Assembly (NCBI GenBank): GCA_013375495.1
Contig: JABXKC010000025.1
Coordinates: forward strand, 1 to 60,311
Direction of reading: 5' to 3'
Length of the DNA: 60,311 nucleotides
DNA from: Promethearchaeota archaeon
GTDB lineage: Archaea; Asgardarchaeota; Lokiarchaeia; Sigynarchaeales; SOKP01
Shown here: positions 18,624-27,625 of the stretch, one piece after another
Layout: every line of letters starts with the position of its first letter
How positions within the stretch are numbered: position 1 is the first letter of the stretch
The notes under the pieces: model-generated
Seen by the model: only the letters and a program-made list of their open reading frames with translations
Told to the model about the DNA's origin: nothing
The model's database searches: none
Made by a program: the position numbers and the translations under genes

Positions 18624-20063
18624 ATGGACAACATAGAGAATACAGACATCATTGTAAAAGATCTATCTTTTATCAATGATATAAGATCTATTGCTGTTAT
18701 TGGAGCATCAAAAAAGAGAGATTATTTCTTCTTAAGAAACCACCAAGATATTTTTAAAGGCAATCTATACGCTGTACACCCTAACGCAGAGGAGATACCT
18801 GATTTTCCTAAAGATCAAATTTATTCTTCAATCCTTGATATCCCAGAAGCAATAGATCTCGCCTTTATTGCAATTCCAGCAAAAATAGTACTGGATGTCG
18901 TGGATGAATGCGTAGTAAAAGGAGTAAAATTGGTTACAGTTTTTACTTCAGAGTTTTCAGATGCTGGAACAGAGGAAGGTGTTGAGTTGGAAAAAGAGTT
19001 ATTAAGAAGGGCTAAAAATGAAGTAAGAATTTTAGGACCGAATGGATTAGGGTTATTTTATCCTAAGTTAGGGATCGCTTGGCGTACAGGATTCCCATCA
19101 GTTGCTGGAAACATTGGATTTATTGCTCAATCTGGAGGAATATGCAATATTGCTATTTATTCATCAATTGAACTGGGTATTAATTTCTCTAAAGTCTTTT
19201 CGTTTGGAAATGGTGCTGATTTAGATTTTGTTGACCTTCTCTCTTTTTTAATAAACGATCCAGAAACAGAAATTATCCTTTGTTATCTAGAAGGAATTAA
19301 GGAAGGTCGGATAGATACTCTTAAAGCAATTCTTAAGAATAACACCAAGCCTATAATAGTTCTAAAAGGTGGGCAAAGCGAAATAGGAGCTATTGCAGCC
19401 AAAACTCACACAGCTTCAATATCGGGGAATAATAAAATCTGGAAAAATTTCTTTCGACAATATAACATCATCGAAGTTGATTCTTTAGAGCAGTTACTTC
19501 ATACAGCTCGTTTAATTGATTGTTACGGAGGTTTTATACTACAAAATTTAGCAGTAATAAGTATATCTGGAGGTTATGGGGTAGTTTTAGCCGATTTAAT
19601 TGAAAAATCAGGATTGGAAGTTCCTCCATTTTCCCCCAATATACAAACTGAGATTTCCAAGAAGTTTTTTATGGCTGGAACAAGCCCTAATAACCCACTT
19701 GATTTCGCAGCCCAATTTTTTGCTATAGATACCGTTAAGGAAGTTATTGATATTGTATTATCAGATAAAAATATTGATGGTTTAGTTATGGATTTACCTG
19801 GTTTTTACCTTACATTGCCACCTAGGATAAAAGATACTCAGGCTTTTTTCAATGTTGTTTTTGAGAGCCTATCCTTAGGACACAAACATAATAAACCGTT
19901 AATTTTAATTACGCAGCATCTTACTCGTCCGACAACAATTAGTAACTTGCTGACTAAAATTAAAGAAAATAAAATAACCATTTTCGGAGATCCACAAGAA
20001 TTTCTACCATTATTACCAAAAATATCTGAATTCTTCATTAAAAAATCAAATAAAAAAGTATAA
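18624..20063 (+). CDS. NDP-forming acyl-CoA synthetase, alpha chain
   Basis: The 479-residue chain has the CoA-binding Rossmann domain (IAVIGASKKRDYF) and two succinyl-CoA-ligase-like domains: NEVRILGPNGLGLF, GFIAQSGG, and the phosphohistidine loop KTHTASISG, where SHTGALAG is usual. The family converts acyl-CoA, ADP and phosphate to acid, CoA and ATP, giving substrate-level phosphorylation in archaea. The ATP-grasp beta chain is neither fused nor nearby, so it must be encoded elsewhere if this is active. A second alpha-only gene lies at 49760-51241. Confidence 0.8.
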   Translation: MDNIENTDIIVKDLSFINDIRSIAVIGASKKRDYFFLRNHQDIFKGNLYAVHPNAEEIPDFPKDQIYSSILDIPEAIDLAFIAIPAKIVLDVVDECVVKGVKLVTVFTSEFSDAGTEEGVELEKELLRRAKNEVRILGPNGLGLFYPKLGIAWRTGFPSVAGNIGFIAQSGGICNIAIYSSIELGINFSKVFSFGNGADLDFVDLLSFLINDPETEIILCYLEGIKEGRIDTLKAILKNNTKPIIVLKGGQSEIGAIAAKTHTASISGNNKIWKNFFRQYNIIEVDSLEQLLHTARLIDCYGGFILQNLAVISISGGYGVVLADLIEKSGLEVPPFSPNIQTEISKKFFMAGTSPNNPLDFAAQFFAIDTVKEVIDIVLSDKNIDGLVMDLPGFYLTLPPRIKDTQAFFNVVFESLSLGHKHNKPLILITQHLTRPTTISNLLTKIKENKITIFGDPQEFLPLLPKISEFFIKKSNKKV

Positions 20064-20070
20064 AAAAAAA

Positions 20071-20087
20071 AGAGAAAATTTTTCTCT
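20071..20087. terminator. Short hairpin between convergent genes
   Basis: The 17-base sequence AGAGAAAATTTTTCTCT is nearly a perfect inverted repeat and follows an A-tract. It lies eight bases past the stop of the acyl-CoA synthetase and ten bases before the stop of the converging small gene. Its position suggests a shared bidirectional terminator; archaeal terminators are mainly T-tracts, so the stem may be incidental. Confidence 0.35.
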
Positions 20088-20096
20088 GAAAGTTGA

Positions 20097-20405
20097 TTAT
20101 TTATTAATTTTTCTCATCATTTTAGCCAGAATTGGAACTATCTCTTCTACTTCTGCAACAGGGGCTACATTATAAGTTTTAAAGATACCTGGAAGTGCTA
20201 CTCTCCACATATAAGCATTTTTCATAAATGAATCGACACTATCGCTCTCTATAATGGCTACACCCCAATGTTCTGGAGTCATGTACCAACTTTTTGTTTC
20301 CGAGTTTCCAAGATCAATTTCAGCTTCAGCAATTTTTTGATATGCAGTGAACATATCTTCGGGATCTAAATTTGGATTGAATTCATAATATACAATAAAC
20401 AACAT
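20097..20405 (-). CDS. Small conserved-looking alpha/beta protein (DUF3303-like, uncertain)
   Basis: About 102 residues, with a beta-strand opening MLFIVYYEF, a helical middle, the strand GVAIIESDSVDSFMKNAYMW, and a C-terminal APVAEVEEIVPIL segment that resembles DUF3303/dimeric ferredoxin-fold (Dabb-like) proteins. A longer frame opens at 20429, but ATG at 20405 has AAAGGTGA eight bases upstream. Function unknown; it converges with the acyl-CoA synthetase. Confidence 0.55.
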   Translation of the reverse strand: MLFIVYYEFNPNLDPEDMFTAYQKIAEAEIDLGNSETKSWYMTPEHWGVAIIESDSVDSFMKNAYMWRVALPGIFKTYNVAPVAEVEEIVPILAKMMRKINK

Positions 20406-20564
20406 TACAATTTTCACCTTTACTATCAAATCGATAGTAATATAATATATTATCCTCGGGTATAAAAGACTTTACATTTTTGTAAAATAATTCGACTATA
20501 CTACAGCTTCTGGATTAAAATATTTGAGAACTTCTGTATTCCCCAAAGACTTATTTTTTCATTT

Positions 20565-22916
20565 CTATTTTGAAGCTATTTTACTTACTTGCGAGACTAT
20601 ATCGGCAAATTTTTTCCCTTCTGCTGCAGAGATCCATTCAATGACAAATCTCTCATCAGAAATTTTATTTTTCTTCATCCAACTTCTAATTCTTTTTTCT
20701 CGCTTTATGGCAAAATCATTTCCAGAGATATAATGACAATCTTGTGGATGGCATCCTGTCAACATAACAGCTCCAGCTCCGCGGTTAAAACTGTGTTTAA
20801 TAAAAGAAATATTTACTCGTCCTGAACACATAGTTCTAACAATTCTGGTATTAGTTGGATACTGGATTCGACTTGTTCCAGCCAAATCCGCTCCAGCATA
20901 TGAACACCAATTGCACGCAAAAATTAATACTTTTTCTGAAGCACTTTCACGAAGGGCTATATCAATTTGTCTGAGGATCATGGTATCTGTAAAATTTGTC
21001 ATGGTAATAGCATCTGTAGGGCAATCTGCAGCACACGTTCCACAACCTTTGCATAACACGGGTATAATCCGTGCGGGTGTTTTTTTTTCTCGATCAACAC
21101 TAATAGCACCGTAAGGGCAACGAGATACACAAATTCCACAACTATTACACTTATCTGTGTCCACAAATGCATATAAAGGTTCTACATGAAACTCATCTTT
21201 TGAAAGCAAATTTCCACAGCGTCCTGCAGCAGCGCTAGCTTGTGTAACAGTTTCTCTTATATCCTTTGGTGATTCTGCTCCACCAGCAATGAAAATACCA
21301 TCTGTTGGAGTATCTACGGGTCGAAGTTTAGGATGTGCTTCAATGTAAAATCCTTTTGGATCCTTAGCAATAGGAAAGGGAATAGAATCAGATGAACCTT
21401 CAACTCCTATAGAAAGGACTACTAAATCGTAGTTTTCAGAGAGGATTGTTCCAGTGCTTATATGTTCAACATTAACAATAAGATTTTTGGTTATGGGATC
21501 TTCTTTAATTTGACCAGGACGTCCATGTATATATAAAATACCTTCTTCTCTTGATCGCGAATATAATTCTTCAAAACCTTTACCAAAAGCCCTAATATCA
21601 ATAAAAAATACTGTAACCTCAACATCAGGCCAATGTTCTTTAATTAAAAGGCTATCCTTTATACTTTCCATACAGCAGAAGTTAGAACAGTATGGATTAA
21701 ATCTTTTATCGCGCGACCCTACACAATTAATAAAAGCAACTTTTTTTGGCTGTTTAAGATCACTAGGACGTACAAGTTCTCCATTTGTTGGTCCTGCAGC
21801 ATTAATTAACCTTTCGAATTCAAAAGTTGTGATAACATTAGAATAATTACCCCATCCAAATTCTGGAATTTTTGAGGCATCAAAAAGTTCAAAACCTACT
21901 GCGATAATAATACTTCCAACTTTATAATTAAAGATTTTTTCGGAATCCTCATAATTTATGGCTTCTTTTTCGCATTCAGGAACACATTTTCCACAGGTCA
22001 GAGGGGAGAGCCCTAAACAGCTCTTTTCATCAATTATATAGCTAGCAGGTACTGCTTGTGGATATGGGATATATATTGCTTTCCTCCAACCTAAGTTACC
22101 AGAATACTCATCAACGACGTTTTCGGGGCAGATTGGGACACAATCCCCGCATGCAGTACAGAGATTTTCATCTACGTAGCGGGGGTATTTTTTAATTGTA
22201 ACCTCAAAATTACCGATGTATCCAGATATAGCTGTAACTTCAGCATAAGAAATTAAATTAATATTTTCATGATTACCTACATCAGCCATTTTAGGACCTA
22301 AAATACAAATTGAGCAATCCATTGTTGGAAAAGTTTTATCAATAAGAGCCATTTTTCCTCCAATTGTAGGTGATTTTTCAACAAGGATAACTTCATAATC
22401 ATCAGCTAAATCTAACGCGGCTTGAATTCCTGCTACTCCTCCTCCAATGATTAAGACTCTTTGTGTAACGGGAACTACGATGTCATCAATTGCTTCTAAT
22501 AACTCAGCTTTAGCGATTGCCATTTCAAGGATTTCTTTTGCTTTTTTAGTCGCTTCTTCTTTCTCTGAAAGATGTACCCAACTACACTGTTCTCGGATAT
22601 TAGCTACTTCTACTAACGAAGGATTTATTCCAGCTCTTCTTAAAAGTTTTTTCCATGTTGGACCATGCAATCTCGGGGAGCATGCTGCTACAACTATCTT
22701 CTCTATGCCTTGCTCGTTTATTGCATTTTTGATTTCTAATTGTCCGGGATCAGAACAAGTATATGTATTAACTTGAACTAGCTTAACCCTTGTATCTTCT
22801 TCAATTTCTTTAGCTAATTGATCAATATCAACTGTTCCACCAATATTTTTTCCACATTTACAAAGAAAGACTCCAATTTTTGGTTCAATTCTAGGTTTAT
22901 CAGCACTTTCAGTCAT
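20565..22916 (-). CDS. hdrA: HdrA-MvhD fusion, flavoprotein iron-sulfur electron-transfer subunit
   Basis: The 783-residue protein opens with the HdrA FLCKCGKNIGGTV segment. It has the HdrA FAD-binding GGGVAGIQAALDLA, the CSICILGPKM loop, ferredoxin motifs CTACGDCVPICP and CGKCVPECEKEAI, and two later clusters CNSCGICVSRCP and CKGCGTCAADCP. The last ~120 residues are MvhD, with FACNWCSYAGADLAGTSR, MCSGRV and GCHPQDCHYISGN. HdrA splits electrons at FAD between high- and low-potential acceptors in heterodisulfide reductase systems; MvhD links it to a donor. HdrB/C are not in the window. It overlaps korB by 8 bp, so it belongs to the kor operon. Confidence 0.92.
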   Translation of the reverse strand: MTESADKPRIEPKIGVFLCKCGKNIGGTVDIDQLAKEIEEDTRVKLVQVNTYTCSDPGQLEIKNAINEQGIEKIVVAACSPRLHGPTWKKLLRRAGINPSLVEVANIREQCSWVHLSEKEEATKKAKEILEMAIAKAELLEAIDDIVVPVTQRVLIIGGGVAGIQAALDLADDYEVILVEKSPTIGGKMALIDKTFPTMDCSICILGPKMADVGNHENINLISYAEVTAISGYIGNFEVTIKKYPRYVDENLCTACGDCVPICPENVVDEYSGNLGWRKAIYIPYPQAVPASYIIDEKSCLGLSPLTCGKCVPECEKEAINYEDSEKIFNYKVGSIIIAVGFELFDASKIPEFGWGNYSNVITTFEFERLINAAGPTNGELVRPSDLKQPKKVAFINCVGSRDKRFNPYCSNFCCMESIKDSLLIKEHWPDVEVTVFFIDIRAFGKGFEELYSRSREEGILYIHGRPGQIKEDPITKNLIVNVEHISTGTILSENYDLVVLSIGVEGSSDSIPFPIAKDPKGFYIEAHPKLRPVDTPTDGIFIAGGAESPKDIRETVTQASAAAGRCGNLLSKDEFHVEPLYAFVDTDKCNSCGICVSRCPYGAISVDREKKTPARIIPVLCKGCGTCAADCPTDAITMTNFTDTMILRQIDIALRESASEKVLIFACNWCSYAGADLAGTSRIQYPTNTRIVRTMCSGRVNISFIKHSFNRGAGAVMLTGCHPQDCHYISGNDFAIKREKRIRSWMKKNKISDERFVIEWISAAEGKKFADIVSQVSKIASK

Positions 22917-23799
22917 ATTTTTCTATACCATCGTTAATTTTAATTTTTTTATTTTGCACTTCGATTCGAACTTGCTCTATTTTTTTGCTAAATCCTTCTC
23001 GCTCCTCTTCAACAAATTCCCCGCATATAATAATCCCTTTCTTGAAATCAAAAGTTGCTTGATGAGGAGGCCAATCAACTTTAATTTTAATTTGCTTTTT
23101 TAACCATTCTAGCATCTCTACAGCATCACCTAATTTATTTTTAGAACCATATTGGACAAAACAAGGAGCAAGCACTTCTATAAAACTGAATCCTTGATTG
23201 TCTATGCATTTAAAAATACTTTTTTGTAATCTAAGGGTGTCATAGCCAGGCCATCTAGCGACATAGGTCGATCCAGCTGCAGCAGCTAGACTTACTAAAT
23301 TAAAAGGAGCTTCCACGTTTCCATAAGGTGTTGTTTGAGTTATGTCACCAATATGGCTTGTAGGGGCTACTTGCCCTCCAGTCATTCCATATATATTGTT
23401 ATTTATACAGAGAACAGTTATCTCTACATTCCTTCTAGCAGCATGAATAAAATGGTTTCCCCCTATAGCAAAAAGATCTCCATCTCCCGATAGAACTATA
23501 ACCTTTAATTTAGGATTTGCTAATTTTATACCAGTCGCAAAAGGTATTGCTCTCCCATGTGTAGTATGGAAAGCCGGAGCTTTAAAACAGCCACTCGATC
23601 GACCAGTACAACCTATACCGGATACAATAGCATAATCCTTAGATGTAAGTCCTCTTTCTTTTAGACAACTTGTAATTGATGTAATTACCGTTCCAATTAG
23701 ACAACCTGGACAAAAAATGAATCGGTTTAAATTTAGCATATCAATTAAGGGATGACCAGATGCTTCAGGGGGGATGGGTATTTGATCGGATGGATTCAT
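22909..23799 (-). CDS. korB: 2-oxoacid:ferredoxin oxidoreductase beta subunit (KorB-type)
   Basis: A 296-residue thiamine-diphosphate subunit in normal order: FCPGCLIG near residue 34, GIGCTGRSSG, GDGDLFAIGGNHFIHAARRN, then NNNIYGMTGGQVAPTSH. The family oxidises 2-oxoacids (2-oxoglutarate typically) to acyl-CoA, reducing ferredoxin. It lies between korA and hdrA with overlapping or near-contiguous ends, which is strong evidence for co-transcription. Its normal order is a useful internal contrast to the permuted porB at 11839. Confidence 0.92.
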   Translation of the reverse strand: MNPSDQIPIPPEASGHPLIDMLNLNRFIFCPGCLIGTVITSITSCLKERGLTSKDYAIVSGIGCTGRSSGCFKAPAFHTTHGRAIPFATGIKLANPKLKVIVLSGDGDLFAIGGNHFIHAARRNVEITVLCINNNIYGMTGGQVAPTSHIGDITQTTPYGNVEAPFNLVSLAAAAGSTYVARWPGYDTLRLQKSIFKCIDNQGFSFIEVLAPCFVQYGSKNKLGDAVEMLEWLKKQIKIKVDWPPHQATFDFKKGIIICGEFVEEEREGFSKKIEQVRIEVQNKKIKINDGIEKYD

Positions 23800-23802
23800 T
23801 TG

Positions 23803-24948
23803 TTAAACCTCATTAAGTAACTTCTCATAAATAAATTTAGGACTAAAAGGTATGGTAGTTGGAATTGTGATACCAGAAACAGTAAACAAATGTCGAAACC
23901 TCTGGACTTCTCTAATTATCATTCCATTGTTCATTTCACAAACGACAACCTTTGAAGCTCCCATTTGCCCAATTCTTTCCATTAATTCATCAGGGAAGGG
24001 CCATAGAGTTTTTAATCGGACAAGGCCCACCTTATATCCTTTTTGGCGTGCTTGCTCAACAACTTCTGGTACCCCTCTTGCATTAATTCCATAGGCTAAG
24101 ATAACGATTTCAGCATCATCTAAATGTTTTTCCTCCCAATCATTAATTTGAGGTCTAGCTTTCTTAATTTTATCACAAAGCCGTTTAATGAGAAATTCTG
24201 CGGCCTCTGGTGTCATTTGTGGATTACCTTCTATATCATGAGTTAAACCTGTAACATAAAAAGAGTAGTCCGTTCCTGCTATTGCCATTCCAGGTACGAG
24301 ATCATCATCAAAAGTTTCAAAAGGTTTGTACTCCTCTGGTGGAACTTGAGGTTTTTTACGCTCTACTAATTCAATATTTGAATGTAAATTAACAATTTCC
24401 ATCATTTGTCCTAAAATTCCGTCTGAAGCGACAATTACAGGATTACGATATTTCTCAGATAAATTAAATGCACGTATCGTTAAATCGTACATTTCTTGAA
24501 CTGTAGATGGAGCTAATACAATTATTTCATAATCTCCATGAGACGCATATCTTGTTTGATATACATCTGATTGAGATGCATTTGTCGGCTGTCCTGTACT
24601 AGGTCCTCCTCTCATTATTGTGATAATAACTGCTGGTGCTTCTAACATCACACCTAAACCTATACTTTCAGCCATAAGTGAAAGCCCGGGTCCTGAAGTT
24701 GCAGTCATTGCTTTCTTTCCAGCATAAGAAGCTCCAAAACAACTTGTGATTGAAGCTAGCTCATCTTCCATTTGAACAAATGTTCCATTAACTTGAGGAA
24801 GTCGTTTTGCCATGTGAGCAGCAATTTCTGAGGATGGTGTTATAGGATACCCCGCAAAATATAAACATCCTGCTGTAATTGCGCCTTCGGCACATGCAGC
24901 ATTTCCCGTAGTTAAGATTCTTTTTTCTTGGATTTTTGCATCATTCAT
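23803..24948 (-). CDS. korA: 2-oxoacid:ferredoxin oxidoreductase alpha subunit (KorA-type)
   Basis: The 381-residue alpha subunit shows NAACAEGAITAGCLYFAGYPITPSSEIAAH, QMEDELASITSCFGASYAGKKAMTATSGPG and GGPSTGQPTNASQSDVYQTRYASHGDYE, all hallmark KorA segments, then VVEQARQKGYKVGLVRLKTLWPFP at the C-terminus. With korB it forms the catalytic core. The start overlaps korD by 8 bp. 2-Oxoglutarate is the expected substrate; branched-chain oxoacids are not excluded. Confidence 0.93.
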   Translation of the reverse strand: MNDAKIQEKRILTTGNAACAEGAITAGCLYFAGYPITPSSEIAAHMAKRLPQVNGTFVQMEDELASITSCFGASYAGKKAMTATSGPGLSLMAESIGLGVMLEAPAVIITIMRGGPSTGQPTNASQSDVYQTRYASHGDYEIIVLAPSTVQEMYDLTIRAFNLSEKYRNPVIVASDGILGQMMEIVNLHSNIELVERKKPQVPPEEYKPFETFDDDLVPGMAIAGTDYSFYVTGLTHDIEGNPQMTPEAAEFLIKRLCDKIKKARPQINDWEEKHLDDAEIVILAYGINARGVPEVVEQARQKGYKVGLVRLKTLWPFPDELMERIGQMGASKVVVCEMNNGMIIREVQRFRHLFTVSGITIPTTIPFSPKFIYEKLLNEV

Positions 24949-25228
24949 TGTTTATAACTTCGTTATTATCTTTTTCCAAAATATATAGTGAAACTGTAGG
25001 ACATAACCGCTCACAATGTCTGCATCCTGCACACTCTTCAGGTTTAAGCACAATGGCATAGTGTAGCATGCGACTATTGAACTTATCTTCGCTTATTTCA
25101 ATCAAATCTTTTGGACAGAATGTCAAACATAATTCGCAACCATCACATTGTTCAGAATTTATTATTATTTCATATTTTTTCTCGGGGGAAGGAGGGGGCA
25201 AAATGGGGGTGCGTTTAGATTTTAACAT
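24941..25228 (-). CDS. korD: 2[4Fe-4S] ferredoxin-like delta subunit (KorD-type)
   Basis: The 95 residues contain CDGCELCLTFCP and CAGCRHCERLCP, two complete [4Fe-4S] motifs separated by about 30 residues. In this family it relays electrons from the thiamine core to ferredoxin. It is first in the korD-korA-korB-hdrA run; korG lies about 200 bp upstream on the same strand. A Pro-rich N-terminal lead (LPPPSPEKKYE) is typical of korD. Confidence 0.9.
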   Translation of the reverse strand: MLKSKRTPILPPPSPEKKYEIIINSEQCDGCELCLTFCPKDLIEISEDKFNSRMLHYAIVLKPEECAGCRHCERLCPTVSLYILEKDNNEVINNE

Positions 25229-25424
25229 TATTTAATCCTCTAATATACATACATAGCTGACTATATTTTTTTCTCTTATTTTTTAAAATAGATGGTACTC
25301 TTTTAAATTTGTTTTTTCAACGCTGAAGTAACTTGCTAAATAGCGATTTCTTTTTATGTAAGTGCCTTTCTGAAAAATTAAAATTATGAACTTACTAGGT
25401 TTTAATAGAAGAAAATACAAATTA

Positions 25425-25988
25425 TTAAGATTTATTAATAAATTCCTGATAGAGAGCTTGACCAAGTTGATAACTTTGAATATTGACAGCTTTGAACCTT
25501 TTTGGCATATTATTTAAAACTTGGTCATAATAGTCATCTTTTAAATCAAATTTTCTACTCTCTTTAAGATATTGAGAAAGGAGTCCTAAACACACAATAT
25601 TCGCACTCTGGGGTGTTTTATTTTCATCAGCTCGTCTTGTAATTGGTACACGATGGACTTTTCCTTTCTGAATGATTTCATCAACATTATTAATTGTGTG
25701 CTCATCGATAAAAGAGATAGTTTTTTCATGTACACATTCAGAAGCGCGCTTGAATCCTTTTTGATCTATGACAATAAAAATATCAGCATCTTTATCGCAG
25801 AACGGATATGAAATAGGATCAGAGCCTAGGATAACATCACAAAAAATAGGCCCCCCTCTAACGGAAGGTGTATAGTCAACTGTGAGTGTTGCATGATAAC
25901 TAGCAGCTGTTGCAACTCGAACTAATACACTTCCTACAAATTTGATACCTTGTCCACCGCGACCAGAAAATCGCAATTTTAATTTCAT
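25425..25988 (-). CDS. korG: 2-oxoacid:ferredoxin oxidoreductase gamma subunit (KorG-type)
   Basis: The 187-residue gamma domain opens with LKLRFSGRGGQGIKFVGSVL and contains TVDYTPSVRGGPIFCDVILGSDPISYPF and NIVCLGLLSQYL, as expected. It completes the four-subunit enzyme with korD, korA and korB downstream. The gap to korD is about 200 bp and AT-rich, so korG may have its own promoter or share the transcript. Confidence 0.9.
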   Translation of the reverse strand: MKLKLRFSGRGGQGIKFVGSVLVRVATAASYHATLTVDYTPSVRGGPIFCDVILGSDPISYPFCDKDADIFIVIDQKGFKRASECVHEKTISFIDEHTINNVDEIIQKGKVHRVPITRRADENKTPQSANIVCLGLLSQYLKESRKFDLKDDYYDQVLNNMPKRFKAVNIQSYQLGQALYQEFINKS

Positions 25989-26104
25989 GAGTTTCTTTGA
26001 AAAGATATTTAATTGAAATTTTTTATAGTAAATAATTATAATTAATTTAACTAATTTTTTTTACTATATATGAATACATCTTCTTGTTCCTCTTTATCGG
26101 ATCA

Positions 26105-26476
26105 CTAAATAGGTTCGAAAATAAAATCATGGACTTCCTTCCCATCTAAATTATTACAGATTTTTTTATACATTGGTTTCATCTTCATTCCAATTTTTAA
26201 TTGACCGTTTGGATCGATTTGTCCGAGAACTTTAACTCCGTTTTCGAACTCCAAAACACCAAGAGCATAATGAGTTATATCACGAAATTCTGCGGGCGGC
26301 GCTTCTAAGATTGTATAAGTTAATAATTTAGCATTTCCAATTGCCTTGATGCTATTAAACTTCTCGTACTTACAGTTTAAACATCTAATATGAGTAGAAT
26401 ATTGTAAAAAACCACATTTTTGACATTTTTCCCACTCTATTTTTTCATTATAATTAACTATTCTCTCACCTTTCAA
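26105..26476 (-). CDS. DUF35 Zn-ribbon/OB-fold acyl-CoA-binding protein
   Basis: The N-terminal zinc ribbon is CQKCGFLQY...CLNC. An OB-fold follows: AKLLTYTILEAPPAEFRDITHYALGVLEFENGVKVLGQI. DUF35 proteins usually sit next to a thiolase or HMG-CoA synthase and organise CoA-intermediate channelling, but here no thiolase is adjacent; two are at 33575 and 37389. The start is a TTG at 26476 with no clear Shine-Dalgarno; no in-frame ATG is close. Confidence 0.8.
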   Translation of the reverse strand: MKGERIVNYNEKIEWEKCQKCGFLQYSTHIRCLNCKYEKFNSIKAIGNAKLLTYTILEAPPAEFRDITHYALGVLEFENGVKVLGQIDPNGQLKIGMKMKPMYKKICNNLDGKEVHDFIFEPI

Positions 26477-26592
26477 ATCAAGATTATAGAATAAGCAAAT
26501 GTTTAATATCGTTTCGGAAAAACTTTGAACATATAGCTTTAATTTTAATAAAATAAGGTTGTTAAAAAAAAGTTATATTATTAAATTAATGA

Positions 26593-26874
26593 TTAGCGAA
26601 TATGAAAATCTCTTTCTATATTGAACGAATTCCTCACGTTTTGTATAGGTATTGTTTCTTGAAGGTATCTTGGATTCAATTCGGTTTTTTTGATAAGTTT
26701 GGTCAGTTCTCGGTTGAGTTTTTCAAATTTGTGTATCTGTTTCTCAACTTTTTTTGAATGTGGTAATGCAAATGGAAGTGTTTTAATAATTATAGCTCTT
26801 TCTATTTCCACTAAGGTAGTATCGTCAGGGAGCTCTCTCAATATAGAAATAACCTCTTCTTTTATAACTGCCAT
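26593..26874 (-). CDS. Small helical protein, antitoxin-like N-terminus
   Basis: The 93-residue product starts MAVIKEEVISILRELPDDTTLVEIERAI, the pattern of a helix, ELPDDTT turn and second helix that is common in short antitoxin-like proteins. The rest is basic and helical. AAGGAGTTGG precedes the ATG and a TATA box lies about 40 bp further up. A related frame lies just upstream at 27014-27313. No toxin gene is recognisable beside it, so a toxin-antitoxin role is only an inference. Confidence 0.55.
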   Translation of the reverse strand: MAVIKEEVISILRELPDDTTLVEIERAIIIKTLPFALPHSKKVEKQIHKFEKLNRELTKLIKKTELNPRYLQETIPIQNVRNSFNIERDFHIR

Positions 26875-26910
26875 TTTACACCAACTCCTTTTTTTTCATT
26901 TTTTTAAATG

Positions 26911-26920
26911 TTTTTATATA
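26911..26920 (-). promoter_or_regulatory. TATA box of the small antitoxin-like gene
   Basis: On the minus strand the sequence reads TATATAAAAA, about 37 bp before the ATG at 26874, with AAGGAGTTGG between the two. Confidence 0.5.
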
Positions 26921-27013
26921 TCAATTTTGATTTTCCATTTATAATGTGAATTTATGAAGGTGGTTTCGCCCTCAACCTCTGTTTAGCCCCACCGTTTGAA
27001 ATAAACTTTAAGC

Positions 27014-27313
27014 TCATTTGAAGATAGCTCCCCATTCATTAATTCTTAGACTTGGAATCCAAAAAGCTCGCGTTTGTCTATTCCTCCAAATTTTTACTAA
27101 TTCCTGATTTTTTCCTTCTTCTTTAGAATTGGTTTTCTTTGATTGTATAATTTCTCTCTTGTTAATACTACTCAATTTTGCAATTGAGTTAAATAATATA
27201 CTCTCTATTTCTTTAATACTTGTATCGTCTTTTAGATTCTGAAGCTCTATTAAGATAGCCTTTTTGTTTTCTTCTGTATCTTCTTTAATAATTTGAATTA
27301 TAATATTTCGTCC
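27014..27313 (-). pseudogene. Small antitoxin-like frame without a usable start
   Basis: The frame is open for 99 codons after an upstream TGA. It reads IKEDTEENKKAILIELQNL, KDDTSIKEIESILFNS and ends WIPSLRINEWGAIFK. The segment ILIELQNLKDDTSIKEIESIL parallels the ILRELPDDTTLVEIERAI of the next gene, so the two appear to be paralogues. There is no ATG, GTG or TTG near the beginning; an ATG at 27315-27317 is in another frame and soon meets a stop. Either a frameshift disabled it or translation starts at a rare ATT/ATA codon. Confidence 0.4.
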
Positions 27314-27316
27314 TCA

Positions 27317-27625
27317 TATTATTAATTCATTAAAAATAATATTGTCACTAATACATATTTAGTTTTTATTTGTGAACTTTAATTAGAGTCTTAAACTCTA
27401 AATGATCTATAACTCTAAAAGCTTGGAAATCTCAACTTATAAAAATGGTACACCAACTAAAAAGAAATAATATTATAAATCAAAAGAGAATAATATTAAA
27501 TTATAGAAAAAATGATTTAATTGAAATCCCTTCGAAACTATACTCAAAAAAAAATAAATGAAGCGTGAGAATTTTCATTTACATCTGCTATTAAGATATG
27601 TCAAGAAAATTGGTGAGAAAAGGTT
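27317..27625. other. Intergenic stretch upstream of the first 7TM gene
   Basis: This AT-rich stretch contains a possible TATA element near 27470 (ATATTATAAAT) and a GGTGAGAAAAGG just before the ATG at 27626. No repeat, RNA gene or coding frame is evident. Confidence 0.3.

Noticed and set aside
25283..25465. 60-codon minus-strand frame between korG and korD
   Set aside because: Overlaps the korG 3' end in another frame and has low-complexity AT-driven composition.
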